Below, piece by piece: positions 46,401 to 57,200 of a stretch of 64,000 nucleotides of DNA; positions within the stretch are counted from its first letter, which is position 1, and every line of letters begins with the position of its first letter. The notes beneath the pieces are model-generated. The model did no database searches, was not told the origin of the DNA, and was given only the letters and a program-made list of their open reading frames with translations. The stretch lies in the NCBI GenBank assembly GCA_013398275.1, contig VZSE01015608.1:248001-312000 (forward strand), written 5' to 3'. The position numbers and the translations under genes are program-made. The DNA comes from Promerops cafer (lineage: Eukaryota; Chordata; Aves; Passeriformes; Nectariniidae).

Positions 46401-49028
46401 AAAAGTCCAGAAGAAAGATTTTGCATCCATCTTGAAGTATGCAAATCCTTTGGGTAAGGCTGTTGGTGTGGATGTGTACAGCTTGTTCTTGTGTTTGCAT
46501 TGGAGGCAGCTGCAGTAGCAGTCATGTGACAGGTGATGTGGTGGTTCTTGGGATAGTCTGTCTCTTGCTTTCCATAATTTATAATTTTGATTGTAGCAGC
46601 TGAACTTTGCCGAGTTTAAACCCTGCCAGGAATCAGTTTCTTAGAAGCATCAAAAAAAATTAGTATTTTGTGTTTTGGGTTTCAATCTAGCACCTGCTTA
46701 TTGGTTTTACTTGAGCAGTTTTCTCAAGAGCCCTGGCATATTAAGTATATGTAATAAAATTTTCTCTGTATTGTATTTGAACTATAATTCTGAAAGCCCA
46801 ATCTGATCTGCAATTGAAATACAAGAAAATGGAAAGCTGTCATTTTAGTAGTGGAATTATTACATCCTGAGAAACATCTGTGCATTCCTGAGAAACACTG
46901 GCTTGGATTCCGTAGATATTAACAGCCAGAAGAGCCTGTGCATAACTGTGACATGACCTGAGGCAGGCAGAGCTCTGAAATGACTCTCTCTAAGCATTAT
47001 CAATTCCCCAATGATCTAAACACTAGCAAGCCAGTTGTATTAGAATATTAATTAGGATAATTTAATTTTCTCAATTTAAGAAGTTAAAATTTTAGGTTCA
47101 GATACAGTACAAATAAATCTGATTAATAAACAGCTCTTACCCTTACTGCAAGGTTAGCTGATGGGTAGCTACAGCAAGCTACACATTTCCATTTAGTTTT
47201 TAGGATGTCTCTTCTTAACGTTTCTGTGGCCATCTGGCTGCTTCTGGTCTGGAATAGGAGTTTAAAGGGAATATATAACATGGCAAGCAGGAGTTGAAGC
47301 ATCCTGTCCCACACTTCTGCCTCTACTTCCTTTCAGCTGCTCCAAACCCAAGAACATCCTTTCAGGATAGAAAAACAGAAAATAAACAAATCATTCATCA
47401 TACCTGTTTACACTAGTCCACTTTGACAGTCTAGCAATGGACTGAATTCAAAACCCACAGGAGGGGAACACGCAAAATTTTAATGAGTTGTTTTGGCTGA
47501 GGTCAAAATCACATAGCAGATAAATTTAGCTCTGAGATTCTGAGCATGGACAACTGGCCTGTCTTAGTGAACTTCAAAGTGTACTTGGTTTGGATTTGGT
47601 GACACAGAGCACAGTTCTCGTTAGCTGTTCACCTGTGTATTCAGCTGCTGTCGGGGTGATGTACCTTAGAACCAGTGAGTGGCAGTGATTAAAGACACCT
47701 GGGAAAGCCCCAGGCACAGTGGTCCTGCAGCCAGAAGCTGAGAAGTCCTTAGCTAAGATGTTTTCTGTATTGCATACAGAAGCAAGGGAGCACCTCTGCA
47801 TTGCATCAGGCTTTGTACACATCCCAGCTTGCTCACAACAGTCATGCAAAGAGGCCCCACTGGCTATAAATGGACACCAAATTATTCTGTTCTATTACTC
47901 CGTGTATTTATTTGAAATACCTCCAGGGCAGTATTACTGTGTACAAGTGGAACCAGGTGTGTGATTTGAATACACTGTTGGTTTTCTGTGCAATAGCTGT
48001 AAACCTTTTGGAGAAGATGCTGGTGCTGGATGCAGAGAAGCGAGTCACGGCAGCTGAGGCTTTGATGCATCCTTATTTTGAACCAATTCACGATCCTGAG
48101 GAAGAAACTGAAGCTGAGAAATATGACGACACATTTGATAACATGGATCTTCCACTAGATGAGTGGAAGTGTGAGTTTAATTTTGTGATGTTTTCAAAAA
48201 TAACCAGATTGAAAGGCCACGCAGAAATGAAAATGTTCCCCTTTACAAATTAACTCCTCTGCTTTTGATCAAACAGAGTAAATAGCATTAAGAGAAACGC
48301 TACTGATAAGCCAGTGTTCCTCTTACCAAGTTCTTGTGGAAGGATCTCTAAAGGTTTCTTCTCTGCTTCCTAACAGAAGCTGTCCTCCATTTCCCTAATG
48401 TTTCTGTCATCCCATCTTCTGCAACATAGAAAAGAAATCGTTTCTGTAACTTGCCTTTCAGTGCATAGAGCAGATGAAGAGATTGATTGACTGTTGCCTC
48501 TACAGTACTGCAGTGGTTGCTGGCCTTAAAGTTAGATTCTCTGAGGGTGAAAAAACATATCTGTGTCAGCAGAGATTTAAGTCTAAACTTGTTTTCATCT
48601 AAAGTCAGAGGTTTGTAGTTTGGCTTTTAAGTGGGGACCTAACTTTTAAATCTAATGTGCTCAGTAGCTTGTGCTGAGGATATTGCCCACTATACTCAAG
48701 TCAGTGCTCGCATCCCTTTGAAAGCACCTATACCATTTCAGTATTGGGCTACTTTTTAAAATCTGAAATAGTGAAAAAGTGATTCTTGCTTCCCTTACTT
48801 TTTGTACTCTTCCTCTCTTTTTGCCTGAAGAGGTCTCTCTCTTCCTGAGCTAGATCAGAGCCCAACCATGCCGGGGTTGCACCTTGCTCATTCATGTTTG
48901 TGCAGCTCTTTTGTGATTAGACCATTGCAATGCTATGTCTATTCTGTTGTTTTACAGGCATTACATATAAAGAGATACTGAACTTCAAGCCACCACAGAC
49001 ATCGGACTCAAAGGAGACAGCAGTGTAA
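19292..49028 (+). CDS. MAPK12: MAPK12 (p38 gamma MAP kinase), exons 2-12; exon 1 in gap
   Basis: p38 gamma, a proline-directed Ser/Thr kinase activated by MKK3/MKK6 and enriched in muscle in mammals. Coding exons are 19292-19421, 29015-29073, 30406-30517, 39495-39524, 41180-41227, 44164-44278, 44880-44951, 45549-45628, 46375-46453, 47997-48170 and 48958-49028. Together they give 970 bp in one continuous frame. Visible in order are the VAIKK ATP lysine, alpha-C RELRLLKH, Met gatekeeper in YLVMPFMGTDL, catalytic IIHRDLKPGN, ILDFGLAR, TGY, and the APEVILNWM loop. The C-terminus SKETAV is a class I PDZ ligand, as in human p38 gamma (SKETPL). SELFAKRAYRELRLLKHMKH and MITGRPLFKG assign it to gamma rather than delta. 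The start codon is not visible, and the exon 3 acceptor lacks AG. Confidence 0.96.
21353..21580 (-). mobile_element. CR1 non-LTR retrotransposon 3' fragment
   Basis: The reverse complement reads like an avian CR1 3' end: a segment related to TGGGACACTGGCACAGG, CCCAGAG-type sequence, CATCCCTGGAAG, TTGGATGG, then GGTTGGAACTAGATGATC and CATTCTGTAG. It lies in MAPK12 intron 2, antisense to the gene, and is 5' truncated as most CR1 copies are. Confidence 0.85.
25343..25772 (+). mobile_element. CR1 non-LTR retrotransposon 3' portion
   Basis: Sense-oriented CR1 copy of about 430 bp. Landmarks are CTTCAGGAAGGTGGAGCATC, AAGAGAAGGCTCTGGGGGGA, GAAAAAATTCTTTACTGTGA, CATCCCTGGAAGTGT, GGTTGGATGGGGCTTTG, and GGTCCCTTCCAACCCAAACC at the 3' end with a decayed TTCTATG tail. 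It lies in MAPK12 intron 2. Confidence 0.92.
27883..28047 (+). mobile_element. tRNA-Ile-derived SINE with CR1-like tail (TguSINE1-like)
   Basis: The head (TTAGCTT...TTGCTAAGAACAGCAAAG, GTTGTGGGTTCAATCCCC) aligns with the TTAGCTC, anticodon-arm and B-box regions of tRNA-Ile. The tail (AGTGATCCTTGTGGGTCCC, TTCCAGCTCAGAATATT, GTGACTCTGTGA) is the 3' end of a CR1. Together they resemble the songbird SINE I recall as TguSINE1, mobilised by CR1. The junction carries a 16-bp-arm hairpin. It is not a functional tRNA gene. Confidence 0.7.
28978..29013 (+). repeat. Poly-T tract abutting MAPK12 exon 3
   Basis: T-rich run broken only by two C residues (28982, 28990) directly upstream of exon 3, serving as its polypyrimidine tract. 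Long homopolymers of this kind are prone to sequencing and assembly errors. Confidence 0.9.
29015..29073 (+). CDS. MAPK12: MAPK12 exon 3 (59 bp) with non-AG acceptor in this assembly
   Basis: Encodes VIGILDVFTPDVTLEKFND and two bases of the following Phe codon; human p38 gamma has VIGLLDVFTPDETLDDFTDF here. The donor is gtgagt. The bases before the exon are TG, not AG, directly after a T-rich run of about 36 bases. The 59-bp length and the frame across both junctions fit only this start. Confidence 0.88.
30406..30517 (+). CDS. MAPK12: MAPK12 exon 4: hinge and gatekeeper (112 bp)
   Basis: Encodes YLVMPFMGTDLSKIMKHEKL then TEDRIQFLVYQMLKGLK. The Met at 30416-30418 is the gatekeeper residue, Thr in p38 alpha and beta. 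The acceptor follows a long TTTTG-repeat pyrimidine tract ending ttttaag. The donor gtttgc is a weak match to consensus but keeps the frame and the 112-bp length. Confidence 0.94.
30700..32185 (-). mobile_element. CR1 retrotransposon fragment with degraded reverse transcriptase
   Basis: Antisense to MAPK12 in intron 4. The minus-strand translation shows scattered remains of CR1 ORF2: EKAKVLNAFFSSLFTG-like, QHGFTEENHA, and ALFNIFITDLDDGTEGSLS followed by AND where FADD catalytic residues are expected, then IIPLLSALVRHTWSAV. These blocks sit in several frames with stops between them, so it is an old dead copy. It covers the RT domain and the following region but not the endonuclease start or the 3' hairpin tail. 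Confidence 0.85.
34130..34755 (+). repeat. Degraded avian LTR-type interspersed repeat
   Basis: Contains GGCTGCAGGGGTGGCTTCTG, CCAGCTGGCTCCAAGGCAGA and GAGCCCATCAGCAG. These are followed by a ladder of near-repeats of the form CCATGGAGGACCCC(A/C)..CTGG at 34498, 34537 and 34647, then TCCTGAAGGACTGCATCC and GACTGTCTCCTGTGGGAGGG. I recognise this pattern from avian endogenous-retrovirus-like LTRs, by recall rather than search. No retroviral gene is present, and the open minus-strand frames inside it are by-products of the repeat units. Confidence 0.6.
39495..39524 (+). CDS. MAPK12: MAPK12 exon 5: YIHSSGIIHR microexon-like (30 bp)
   Basis: A 30-bp exon with acceptor ctctttttgcag and donor gtaagt. 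It encodes YIHSSGIIHR, the first part of the HRD catalytic loop, and is too short to stand out as an open frame. It is in phase 0 at both ends. Confidence 0.95.
39525..44163 (+). other. MAPK12 introns 5 and 6
   Basis: Intron 5 (39525-41179) and intron 6 (41228-44163) flank the 48-bp catalytic-loop exon. They are AT-rich, and no transposon or RNA gene is recognised. Confidence 0.7.
41180..41227 (+). CDS. MAPK12: MAPK12 exon 6: catalytic loop DLKPGNLAVNEDCELK (48 bp)
   Basis: Acceptor tctggttgcag, donor gtaagg. It encodes DLKPGNLAVNEDCELK with the catalytic-base aspartate (first codon), the lysine and the metal-binding asparagine. It is in phase 0 at both ends. Confidence 0.96.
44164..44278 (+). 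CDS. MAPK12: MAPK12 exon 7: DFG and TGY activation loop (115 bp)
   Basis: Acceptor gcttccactacag, donor gtcagt. It encodes ILDFGLARHTDSEMTGYVVT then RWYRAPEVILNWMHYTQT. The phospho-acceptor Thr is at 44206-44208 and the Tyr at 44212-44214. The length is identical to the MAPK11 exon at 223-337. Confidence 0.97.
44880..44951 (+). CDS. MAPK12: MAPK12 exon 8: VDIWSVGCIMAEMITG (72 bp)
   Basis: Acceptor ggtctttttttcag. It encodes VDIWSVGCIMAEMITGRPLF then KGND plus one base. The donor gtatcctt at 44952-44959 is U12-type, as in MAPK11. Confidence 0.96.
44952..45548 (+). other. MAPK12: U12-type (minor spliceosome) intron of MAPK12
   Basis: Donor GTATCCTT at 44952-44959. A branch site TTCCTTATT at 45528-45536 (consensus TTCCTTRAY) lies about 12-14 bases before the AG at 45547-45548. 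The intron is 597 bp and interrupts the same codon position as the MAPK11 U12 intron. Confidence 0.93.
45549..45628 (+). CDS. MAPK12: MAPK12 exon 9: HLDQLTEIMKITGTPTQ (80 bp)
   Basis: Follows the U12-type intron. It encodes HLDQLTEIMKITGTPTQDFV then QKLHSQD and ends at donor gtgagt, phase 0. It is the same length as the MAPK11 counterpart. Confidence 0.95.
46375..46453 (+). CDS. MAPK12: MAPK12 exon 10: AKNYIKSLPKVQKKDFA (79 bp)
   Basis: Acceptor tttcttttaag, donor gtaagg. It encodes AKNYIKSLPKVQKKDFASIL then KYANPL; human p38 gamma has AKNYMKGLPELEKKDFASIL. It ends in phase 1. Confidence 0.95.
47997..48170 (+). CDS. MAPK12: MAPK12 exon 11: C-lobe end and common-docking site (174 bp)
   Basis: Acceptor tgtgcaatag, donor gtgagt. 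It encodes AVNLLEKMLVLDAEKRVTAA then EALMHPYFEPIHDPEEETEA and a stretch ending LDEWK. HDPEEE is the acidic docking patch. The split codon after DEWK gives Cys here, where human has Arg. Confidence 0.96.
48958..49028 (+). CDS. MAPK12: MAPK12 terminal coding exon with PDZ-binding C-terminus (71 bp)
   Basis: Acceptor ttgttttacag. It encodes ITYKEILNFKPPQTSDSKET then AV and TAA at 49026-49028. The last four residues ETAV fit the class I PDZ ligand S/T-X-hydrophobic, the feature by which mammalian p38 gamma binds syntrophin, SAP90 and DLG1. The linker before SKET is slightly shorter than in human. Confidence 0.95.
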
Positions 49029-51600
49029 TTGTATGGCTCAGTATTTTCAGAACTCTGAGGAAGGCAGAAAAGTTGTAAATTTTTGCGATATTTCAGGTGT
49101 ATAAAACTTCTTATAAATAAGCTCTATGTAATCTCTTTCATCTGCATTGTAAGAAAGCAATGTCCTTTACTCTGCATGTGGAAGTTGGTGCCTTTGGGCG
49201 TAGCATTTCAAAAATATCCAGAAACTTATTTCTGCCTACAAACTTCTTCCTTCTGCATGAAAGGACTCAGACTGCAATAAGCTGGTGCCATCCTCAAAAG
49301 AGCAGGACTAATTCTTCAACTCAGAGATCAGAAGAGTACAAGTTACCACCTCAGGCAAGCTGAGAACACAGTATGTCTGATGTGCTGTGACTGCTCTCGA
49401 AGGCCACTGAACTGTCTTGAATGCAAGAAGTATTCATGTGACTTCCTCTGGAATATTTCACTTTGCTGAGATGCCTGGGAAGGCTAATCATCTTCTGTTA
49501 CCTCAGGGACTGCAGTGGGTAGCAGAGACATAGCCCAAATGAGTGCCCACGTCCCCTTTCCTGCGTGAGTGGGAGAGAACCTCAGAAGTATTGATGTCCT
49601 AGATTTTTTTCAAAGTAACCAGCATAGCAGGACAAGATTTCATAAATTCTCTAGGTGAACAGTCACTGGATATATAATCACTGTATAATATTTTTTTCTA
49701 AATACAGTGCATTTTCTTTGTATAGTAGACTAGGGATCAAGGATTTACAGGGAGAAATTATTCAGATTTTCTACAATTTTGTAAGTTCTCTAACATCTTA
49801 GTATTGAAATTATCTTAGACTATCAGCAGTGCTGATTTTAAAAGTAAAGCTGCAGCATGTGGGTCACTTTACAGAAAATGAAATGAGGACCAAATGATAC
49901 ACTGCAGCTCTTCGTCGGGAGTATCTGCAGCAAGCTGTTTTTTTTCACAGTATACAAAGCTGTTACCAGGTGAAGAATAATAATTATTCCCTTTTTTTTA
50001 CCCTTTTGAACTCATCTTACTTGGAAAAACATTGAGACCTTTTGTTGGGAGGTACCTGAGCAGGAGTCAGCTTCCTGATGGGATAGATTGGTTAGATGCT
50101 TCCTGAGTTCCTCTTACTGTCCTGTTACTGTATTTTCCTAGGTGCTTTGTTTGTAAGGGTCTCTGAGAGGTGGGAAAAAGAACTGGCAAACTTTTGTGGA
50201 GAATTTCTGTGTGAATTTGCTTGTCTTTCTTAAAGGTAGTATCTTCACAATTGACTGTTTGGATGTGGGTTATTCCCAATGTAATGCACTGTGGTGTGTT
50301 ACTACTGAGTGAAATGAATGTGAAAGACACTTGATCTTAGCAGGTAGTAACTGGAAAAAAAGAAGAAATTACTTAGGGGTTTTTTGCTTTAATATCCAAT
50401 ATAAACCATAAGTTTAATAAAGGCACCGTTATTCTGTTTCTTTCAATGAATGTTTGAATTAAACACCTGTAAATATTAGCATTTGTTTAAAAATTGTTTG
50501 TGATGAGAGTTAATTAGCTGAGGTGGACACCTAGAGAGCCTAAATAGCAACAGAAACCTTAAATTCATCTATTTGACAAGTCATTAAAACTACAATTTCA
50601 GGAATGCATGAAAAAAAGGCAGAGAATGTAAACTGAATCAAAATATTTTTCCAAACTACAGGTTCCTCACAGAGGAAGGCATACTTAGGAGTCATACCCC
50701 ATTTTGCACTATGGACTTTCTGCTTGGTCTACACTTCAATGTTAAATAGAGACTTTATCTTTTACGGAATAGATATTTTCTCTAAGGATCATGTTCTGTG
50801 GTCTTCTTAAAAGTCGTGGAGAAAAGTGCCTATTGGAATTAGTGGTGTTGATAGACCAAGTTAATAGGAAATGAAAAATGTCAAACACTTACTTGATAAT
50901 GCTGCCTCTATATTTTAAATGGATTTCAACATCCTAAATTCTAGCAAATGCTTAAAGTCTGGTGATAATACAGATGGCTCAAATGTTAGTCAGACTAGGA
51001 GGGAGCATTTTTTTAATGGAAAAGCTGCTTTGCACTTTCTTCCTAAAGGCCAGTGCTTCAGTGAGCATTTCCACAAAGTCAAGCCCTAAAATCCTCCATT
51101 GGCTGAGGTGAACTTTTCCCTCTCTTAATTTTAACATAGCATTGGAGAAGCAGCCAGCACACAGGAGAAAGACATAAAAAGATAATGTTAGCTTTTCTTG
51201 GTAGTGGAGAAATACAGAACTCTTAAAGTAACTGAAGACCCTGATGCATATGTCAGCAAAGACAGAAGTACTGCTGTGCAGTTGGCAAACAGCAAAGGCA
51301 GCATCAAATTGCTGAAGAAGTTTCTGTGAAGAGGTTAAATTCTGCAGAAATGGCTCCAAGTGGCAATAGAGAGCATTAAAAGAACTGTGAGGTGAAAGCA
51401 GAAATACTTTGCAGTGGAAGCAGCTGCTACTCCGAAGGGAGAGACAACAGTTCCTAAGTTTTTATTTGCTATTCCTACTGGTGCTATGCAACTCAGGTAT
51501 AAGAACCCAATTTCTGTTTGCCTTAAAAGAGAAATGTAAATACATTCTGCATGTACATGAAATGTGTTGTGATAAATAAAGGCTGTGAGTTTGGTTTTTT
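49029..51600 (+). other. MAPK12: MAPK12 3'UTR and candidate poly(A) sites
   Basis: After the TAA, the first well-placed AATAAA is at 50416-50421. A second at 51575-51580 is followed at once by GGCTGTGAGTTTGGTTTTTT, a good GU/U-rich downstream element. The 3'UTR is therefore about 1.4 or 2.55 kb long. No coding exon is seen in it. Confidence 0.55.
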
Positions 51601-53839
51601 ACACAATAATGGTCTTATTTTGCCCATATGTATTCCCAGATGTATAATCAGTACTGAAAATATTATTTTCGGTAAAGGGATCTGTATGAAACTAGTATTG
51701 TAGGTACATTTCATGTAATATTAGGTGCTGACATAGTTTCTTTTAGAAGCTAATCAGACCACAGATGCTAATCTTTCTCCCATTTTCTGAACCCAGAGTT
51801 GCTACAGAGCTGATCTGACTCTACTACTGCCACCAGATTTTTTCTTAACAGCTTCTTGGATTTTACCAGACATCTCTGCTTTGTTCTGAAGGACAGGATT
51901 TTGGTTCTTAAATGCAGTTGCATTTTTCAGCCTGATTTTAAAAGCCAAAGTCAGACTGATGGTCATCAAGCATATATATCTTCGAGTTGGACAGGGAAGT
52001 TTGAGTTAACAGAGTTTGAATGGGATATATGGGGCTCACATGCTGCCTGACTATTTTAGAGCAAGATGGTCCCTTTAAGTATTAGTCTTTGTTGCATTGG
52101 AGACTCACCAAATGTTGAATTTTGATAATGTGTTATTGTGGGCCAGATGTGGTTCACAACTTCCTTTCTTGATTATTTTCTGGTTTTTAAATAGGATATC
52201 ACTGAGGTGCATGCTAATGTGCCCTGCAGAATGTGCTCAGAAGATGTACTTTGTTCTTGACTGGGAATTACTGGGCATATGAGCTGGGTGGGATTCTTTG
52301 AGTTTCCTACTTTCTGATCTGCTGTTCAGAAGTGAATACCAGATGCTTCTGGTGTGTTACAGCTAAGGTTCTCAAAGAATGAAGCATCTGTTAGATGCTA
52401 TCATTCACTGGATCTTGGTATAAAATAGCCATGTATTTTGATGGTCCCTGCAGGGACCACAGAAAAGAATAGGGGCTCAAAACACCTGCTGTCTCTGCTG
52501 ATTAATTCTCCATCTCCTGCATACACTGGTGGCAACTGGATGTATAAGCCAAACAATACCAGAAGCAGTTTAATGCACAGCAGCACTTAAAATCTCCTCC
52601 TAAGTCTTCATAAGAATTGAGAAGCCTGAGTTGGAGAAAGATCAAGGGAGGAGGACTTCCATCATACAGACACTCTTTGAAACTTCATGGAGTACCACTT
52701 AATGAGCAGCTCTTGTGCACAGATCATTTGCAGCCTGTGGAATAGTAACGTCTGAAAACTGCATTTTCATCTAGCAGCCACCTGCAGCTCTGAGGCATGG
52801 GACTGATACATGCTCTTTAGCTCCCAGGAACAGCATCCCACAAGGAGGTGAGTGGGGACAAGGAAAGTGTTTTAATGATGTATCATTTTTGTCTGCTGCT
52901 GTTTTACTCTGTAATGGGAGCTCCTTTATGCTTAACCTCGTTACTTTTCTAACCAGGAGTTTTCTAGTTTGTGGTCTGAGTAAGCAATGAGGTGCATTTC
53001 CCAGCAAAGTTAGAGGGATCCAGGCATGCAGCTCTTACACCTCTCATGGAAGCATTTTGAATATGCTGTTACCTTTGAGAAGCAAAACAGACTGCCAGTG
53101 AAACAAATGAAATGCAAGGAAAGGAATTGCTCAGGTCCTGTTTGAGAATGCTCTTGGTTTTGCCATGCAATGTCCTGGGAGCACATGCTCCTGGGGAGCA
53201 GGTAAAGTCTCTTGCTGCGTTTGCATGGTACCAGCAGCTGTGAGGCTCCTGTCAGAGTGATACTTGTAATACCAACATCTAATCCACTTCAGTCTGATAC
53301 TAATGGGAACTTCACTATTACTATAACATTGTTACATCACAGCTGATAACAGTAAAATTGTACTGCCTGGAAAACCATGGGCATTTAGTCCATGGGGGCC
53401 TGGGCCACGGCACGTTTTTTTAGGCATTTTTAAAGTCCCATTTATACATGATAGCTCCTGCTGACAAGTAGTACCACTTTGGCATATGCCCAGACATTTT
53501 GCTGTTCTTGTGTAACCCCTTACATTTTTGGGTTTGAGCCAAGTTTTTTTTCTTTTTCATAAAAATGGTAGTGCACTACTGTAAGGACTAAAAATACAGC
53601 CAAGAAATGTAATCAGAAAAACATTCACTCAAGTTTTCTCTAAAGCAATAGATCCCGCAGACTGCTGCAGGCATGGTTCATTTACTAGCACTGACATGGC
53701 CACAGAGCCAACAGTGCCTGGAAAATTGTGCTCAGCCAAACTGGTGGGTGCATATGGCTGTCATCTCTTGTCTGTTGTTCTCCAACCGTAAAAGAGTAAC
53801 AATGCAGCCTTTGTGAGGTAGTTGTTAGGGAAAGGCTGA

Positions 53840-54200
53840 TGGTGAGCTCTGCTGCAGGGGTTAGGAGAGCGTCTGCAGAAGGTCACGAAGCTTGGGCTGC
53901 TGGGACTGGGGGCCAGCTCAGAGCCACTGCAGCCAAGGGTGGCCCCTTCCCCATAGTGACCTTGGGAGGAGGCCCTGCAGGCACCGCAGGGGCAAACCCT
54001 GATGGGGGGAGCTGCTTCCAGCAGAGGCTCTTGCCTTGGCCCTGCCTGAGCTGCAGCTCCTCACCACACCGCAGTCATGTCCCTGGCTGTGAGTCCCACT
54101 AAACCACTTGCAGGCTGATGTCCCAGTCTGGCCTGTCCCCATCCCCAGGGAGGTGCCCCGCACCCAAGGCTGGGGCTGTCCCCGGTTGCCCCTGCCATCT
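53840..54200. other. GC-rich, CpG-poor patch
   Basis: A local rise in GC with many CCTGCAG, CTGCTGG and CCCCAT motifs but few CpG dinucleotides, so it is not a typical CpG island. Both strands have open frames (53839-54102 on +, 53918-54163 on -) without recognisable motifs or clear splice sites. It could be an old repeat or GC-biased sequence. Confidence 0.4.
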
Positions 54201-57200
54201 GCCCTGACCCAGATATAATGGTTTACATTAAATTAGGGTCAGGTTGAAATGATTTGGCAGTGCTCCATAATAAATGGAATGAATACGTATTTCTGTGCTG
54301 TTGGCAAAGCTGCTGTAAGTTGCTGTGAATCTCTGTTTGGACTGTCATGACAACATCATTAATGACATTTTTCATACATGATGCATTTGTGCAAAAGGTA
54401 GTTATTAGAGAGGAAAGAAAATTAGTGCAAGAGAGCACAGATTTCCTTTAAAGAAAGAAAATACAATGCAGGAAGATTTTTTGGAAGGCATTACTGATGT
54501 TGTAAATAAACAATCAGACTCATCAGAAAAGTAAAAGCACAGCAGTGAGAATGTTGTGAACACTGCTGGCAGAGTGGGAGGGCTAGGTCACCAGGCACAC
54601 ATACAGCTCTAGGTCTCATGTCACCTTACAGACTTCAAACATGACTCCCCATATGGCTTTCAAGCACTCTGGTAGTGCTTTACATTCAGATTGCTGAATT
54701 TTCAGAACAGATGCGAAACTATGGCCATACAAAAATGAGTGAATATTTGGAGACTCAATGAAACTAGTGTGATTCTCTTAATGAACAGCTCACTATAACT
54801 ATAATTACTTTTTCTACCCAGTATTGCCATTGCAAGTCTTTAAAAGAGAACATTAACTATGTTTCCTTAGGTTTCTCAGTGGGTTTTATGGCCTCTTATG
54901 CTTCATGGCTGGATTAGTGGTTTTGATTTACTGGATTTGATATGATTAATGTTATGAACTTGCTGCATGTCTTCCAGCTTTTGAATTGCTTTCCATAACT
55001 AGTGTTCGGTATCATTAGAGTAATTTGAGACATAAATTATTTATGTACAGGGAAAATTCCCTTTATGGTGTAACCTCAGATCTTAGCAGTGGGGTAAACA
55101 TGACTTTCCATGAGAAAATGCTCAGAAAAGGCTGAAGAGCTGAGTCGAGCAAGCAGAGAGCATCACTGTGTCCCACACACTGGCTTGCCTTAATGTATCA
55201 AATTTATACCAGTGGATGCCTGAGGGCTCCCTGAGGGTTAATAAAATCTTTTCTAATATGGTGTTGCAACATCATCAGCTGGTTCATACATCCTTTGTCA
55301 TCAGCTAGGAGTTTTAAAGAAGACTAAATCTCTCTCCTCCTGTCCAGAAATGTTAGACCTTAGTAAACATGGGCATTACAGTAGGGCTGGTTGTGAAGGG
55401 CCTCTACCACAAATGGTCCTTTTCTCTTGGAAAGGAGAAAAATGAAAACTTGTAAGTAGGCAGAATCTGAAGCACTAATTCCCCTCATTTTTCTGTGTTA
55501 ATTTTATCTACTCAAGCAGTATTCTAACCAAGAAAATAAAATATAGCTAATCCTCAAAGAAAGAAGTAACCAAGTGAATGTCCTCATGTGTGGCCATGGA
55601 CCCAAGCTGGCTTCTCCCACCAGAGTGCTGGGACAGAATTGCTGTGTTAGGACTTCAGTAAACACAGGGACAGAAGTTGTTCCCTTTAAAGATTGGCACA
55701 CGCATCTGCAGCATCCCTTGCTGAAGCCAAGATGTTAGGATGAGGTTGCTTTATTGAGCCCACCCTATGGCAGGGAAAGGGTTTGGACCAAAACCAAACA
55801 TTTCATAGAATGTTGTGAAAGATAATTCACTAAAAAGAGTGAAAGAGTGGTCTCTGTATGTTGGCCACTTTTGTCAGTTTTGCTCATATAAAGGTCTGCC
55901 ATAAGACACTGCCATCAACAGGATGTATTCTAACACTCAGCATTAGTGAAACAGGCAGAACGTTGTCTTCCAGGGTATAGTCATGGATTATGGAAACTGT
56001 CTTTGCCTTCCTTAGGTACAGAACCTGTCTATCAGTAACTCCAGTACCTCTGTTTCATTTTGCTAGAATATCAGGGAGAAAAATGCTACTCAGCATGAAG
56101 AGAAACACATAGCATTTTCTCTGGATGTTTCTAAAAGTAGTTTTCTCTCTCACCGAACAATTCAAAGGTCTCCTGTCCCAATACATTTAACATTAGTAAT
56201 GCAGTAGTAGAGATGTAGATGTAACAAGGCTTACGGGGAGTGGCAGTAGCTTTTATCACTTTTATCAGACAGATGTAAGAGCAAAGGAAAAAAGCTGAGG
56301 AAGCTGTCAGGCAAACATGTGCCTTTTATGGTGTGAAACTAGAGCTGCAATCACAAATCCTTTTTCTCTGGATGCTCCAGTCTAATTTCAAAATACCTTC
56401 CCCTCTAAACTATTCGCTCCTCTATGGTTTCCATAATGAAAGGAGCCTCCTGTGGAGACAGTTATCAATCTTTGATTGCTACAACCAGCGTGAAACCCTC
56501 AGTGCTATTTAGAGAATGAAAATGGATCTAAGATCAAAAAAACTATCAGCATCTCCTGTCTAACTGCAAATTTAATTATTTCTCTGGTTGTGCCTCGCTG
56601 AGTTTCATATACTAATTAGAAGTAAACCATCGTTTTAGAGATCATTTAGGTCTGTTTGATTTTGAGCTATTTCTAAATGATTACATTTTTTCTTATTTAC
56701 TCAGGTCTTCTTCTTGTGTAGCTATTTAGGATGGATTCACCCATTTCACTTCCCAGTAGCTCCACTGGAAGAAAATGGTTGCCCTGGAATGAAGGTAAAG
56801 GGCTGTGAAGACCAAGTGACATAACATTTCTCAGGCAGGCCCCACAGTCTGCACCCAGATTAGCAAGTGGGCGCTGAAGTCTGAAGTCTCGGACCCTCTA
56901 ATCCTGGCCTGCTGGCCCAGGGGCTCTGCCCAGGTATTGAAATCCAAATAGAGTTTAATCATTAGGGTGGAGACTCCTTTATCAGTGAATTTCTCTTTGA
57001 GATAGGGTAATAGAAACCAAATGTCTTTGATGTCAACAGAGGAAACATGTGCAACATAAGCCATCACAGAGAAAAAGAAGGAGCCTGCCATCTGCCCCAA
57101 GGCTCAGAGAAAGAGAAGATATGTTTTCTTCCCTATCTTTTTGTGCAGCATATTGCATCTATGCTTTCTCTTTAAAGACTGATTTGTGGTTTGTTTGGTT

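Noticed and set aside
56831..57100. 89-codon minus-strand open frame
   Set aside because: No splice-site context or motif; single isolated frame in intergenic DNA.
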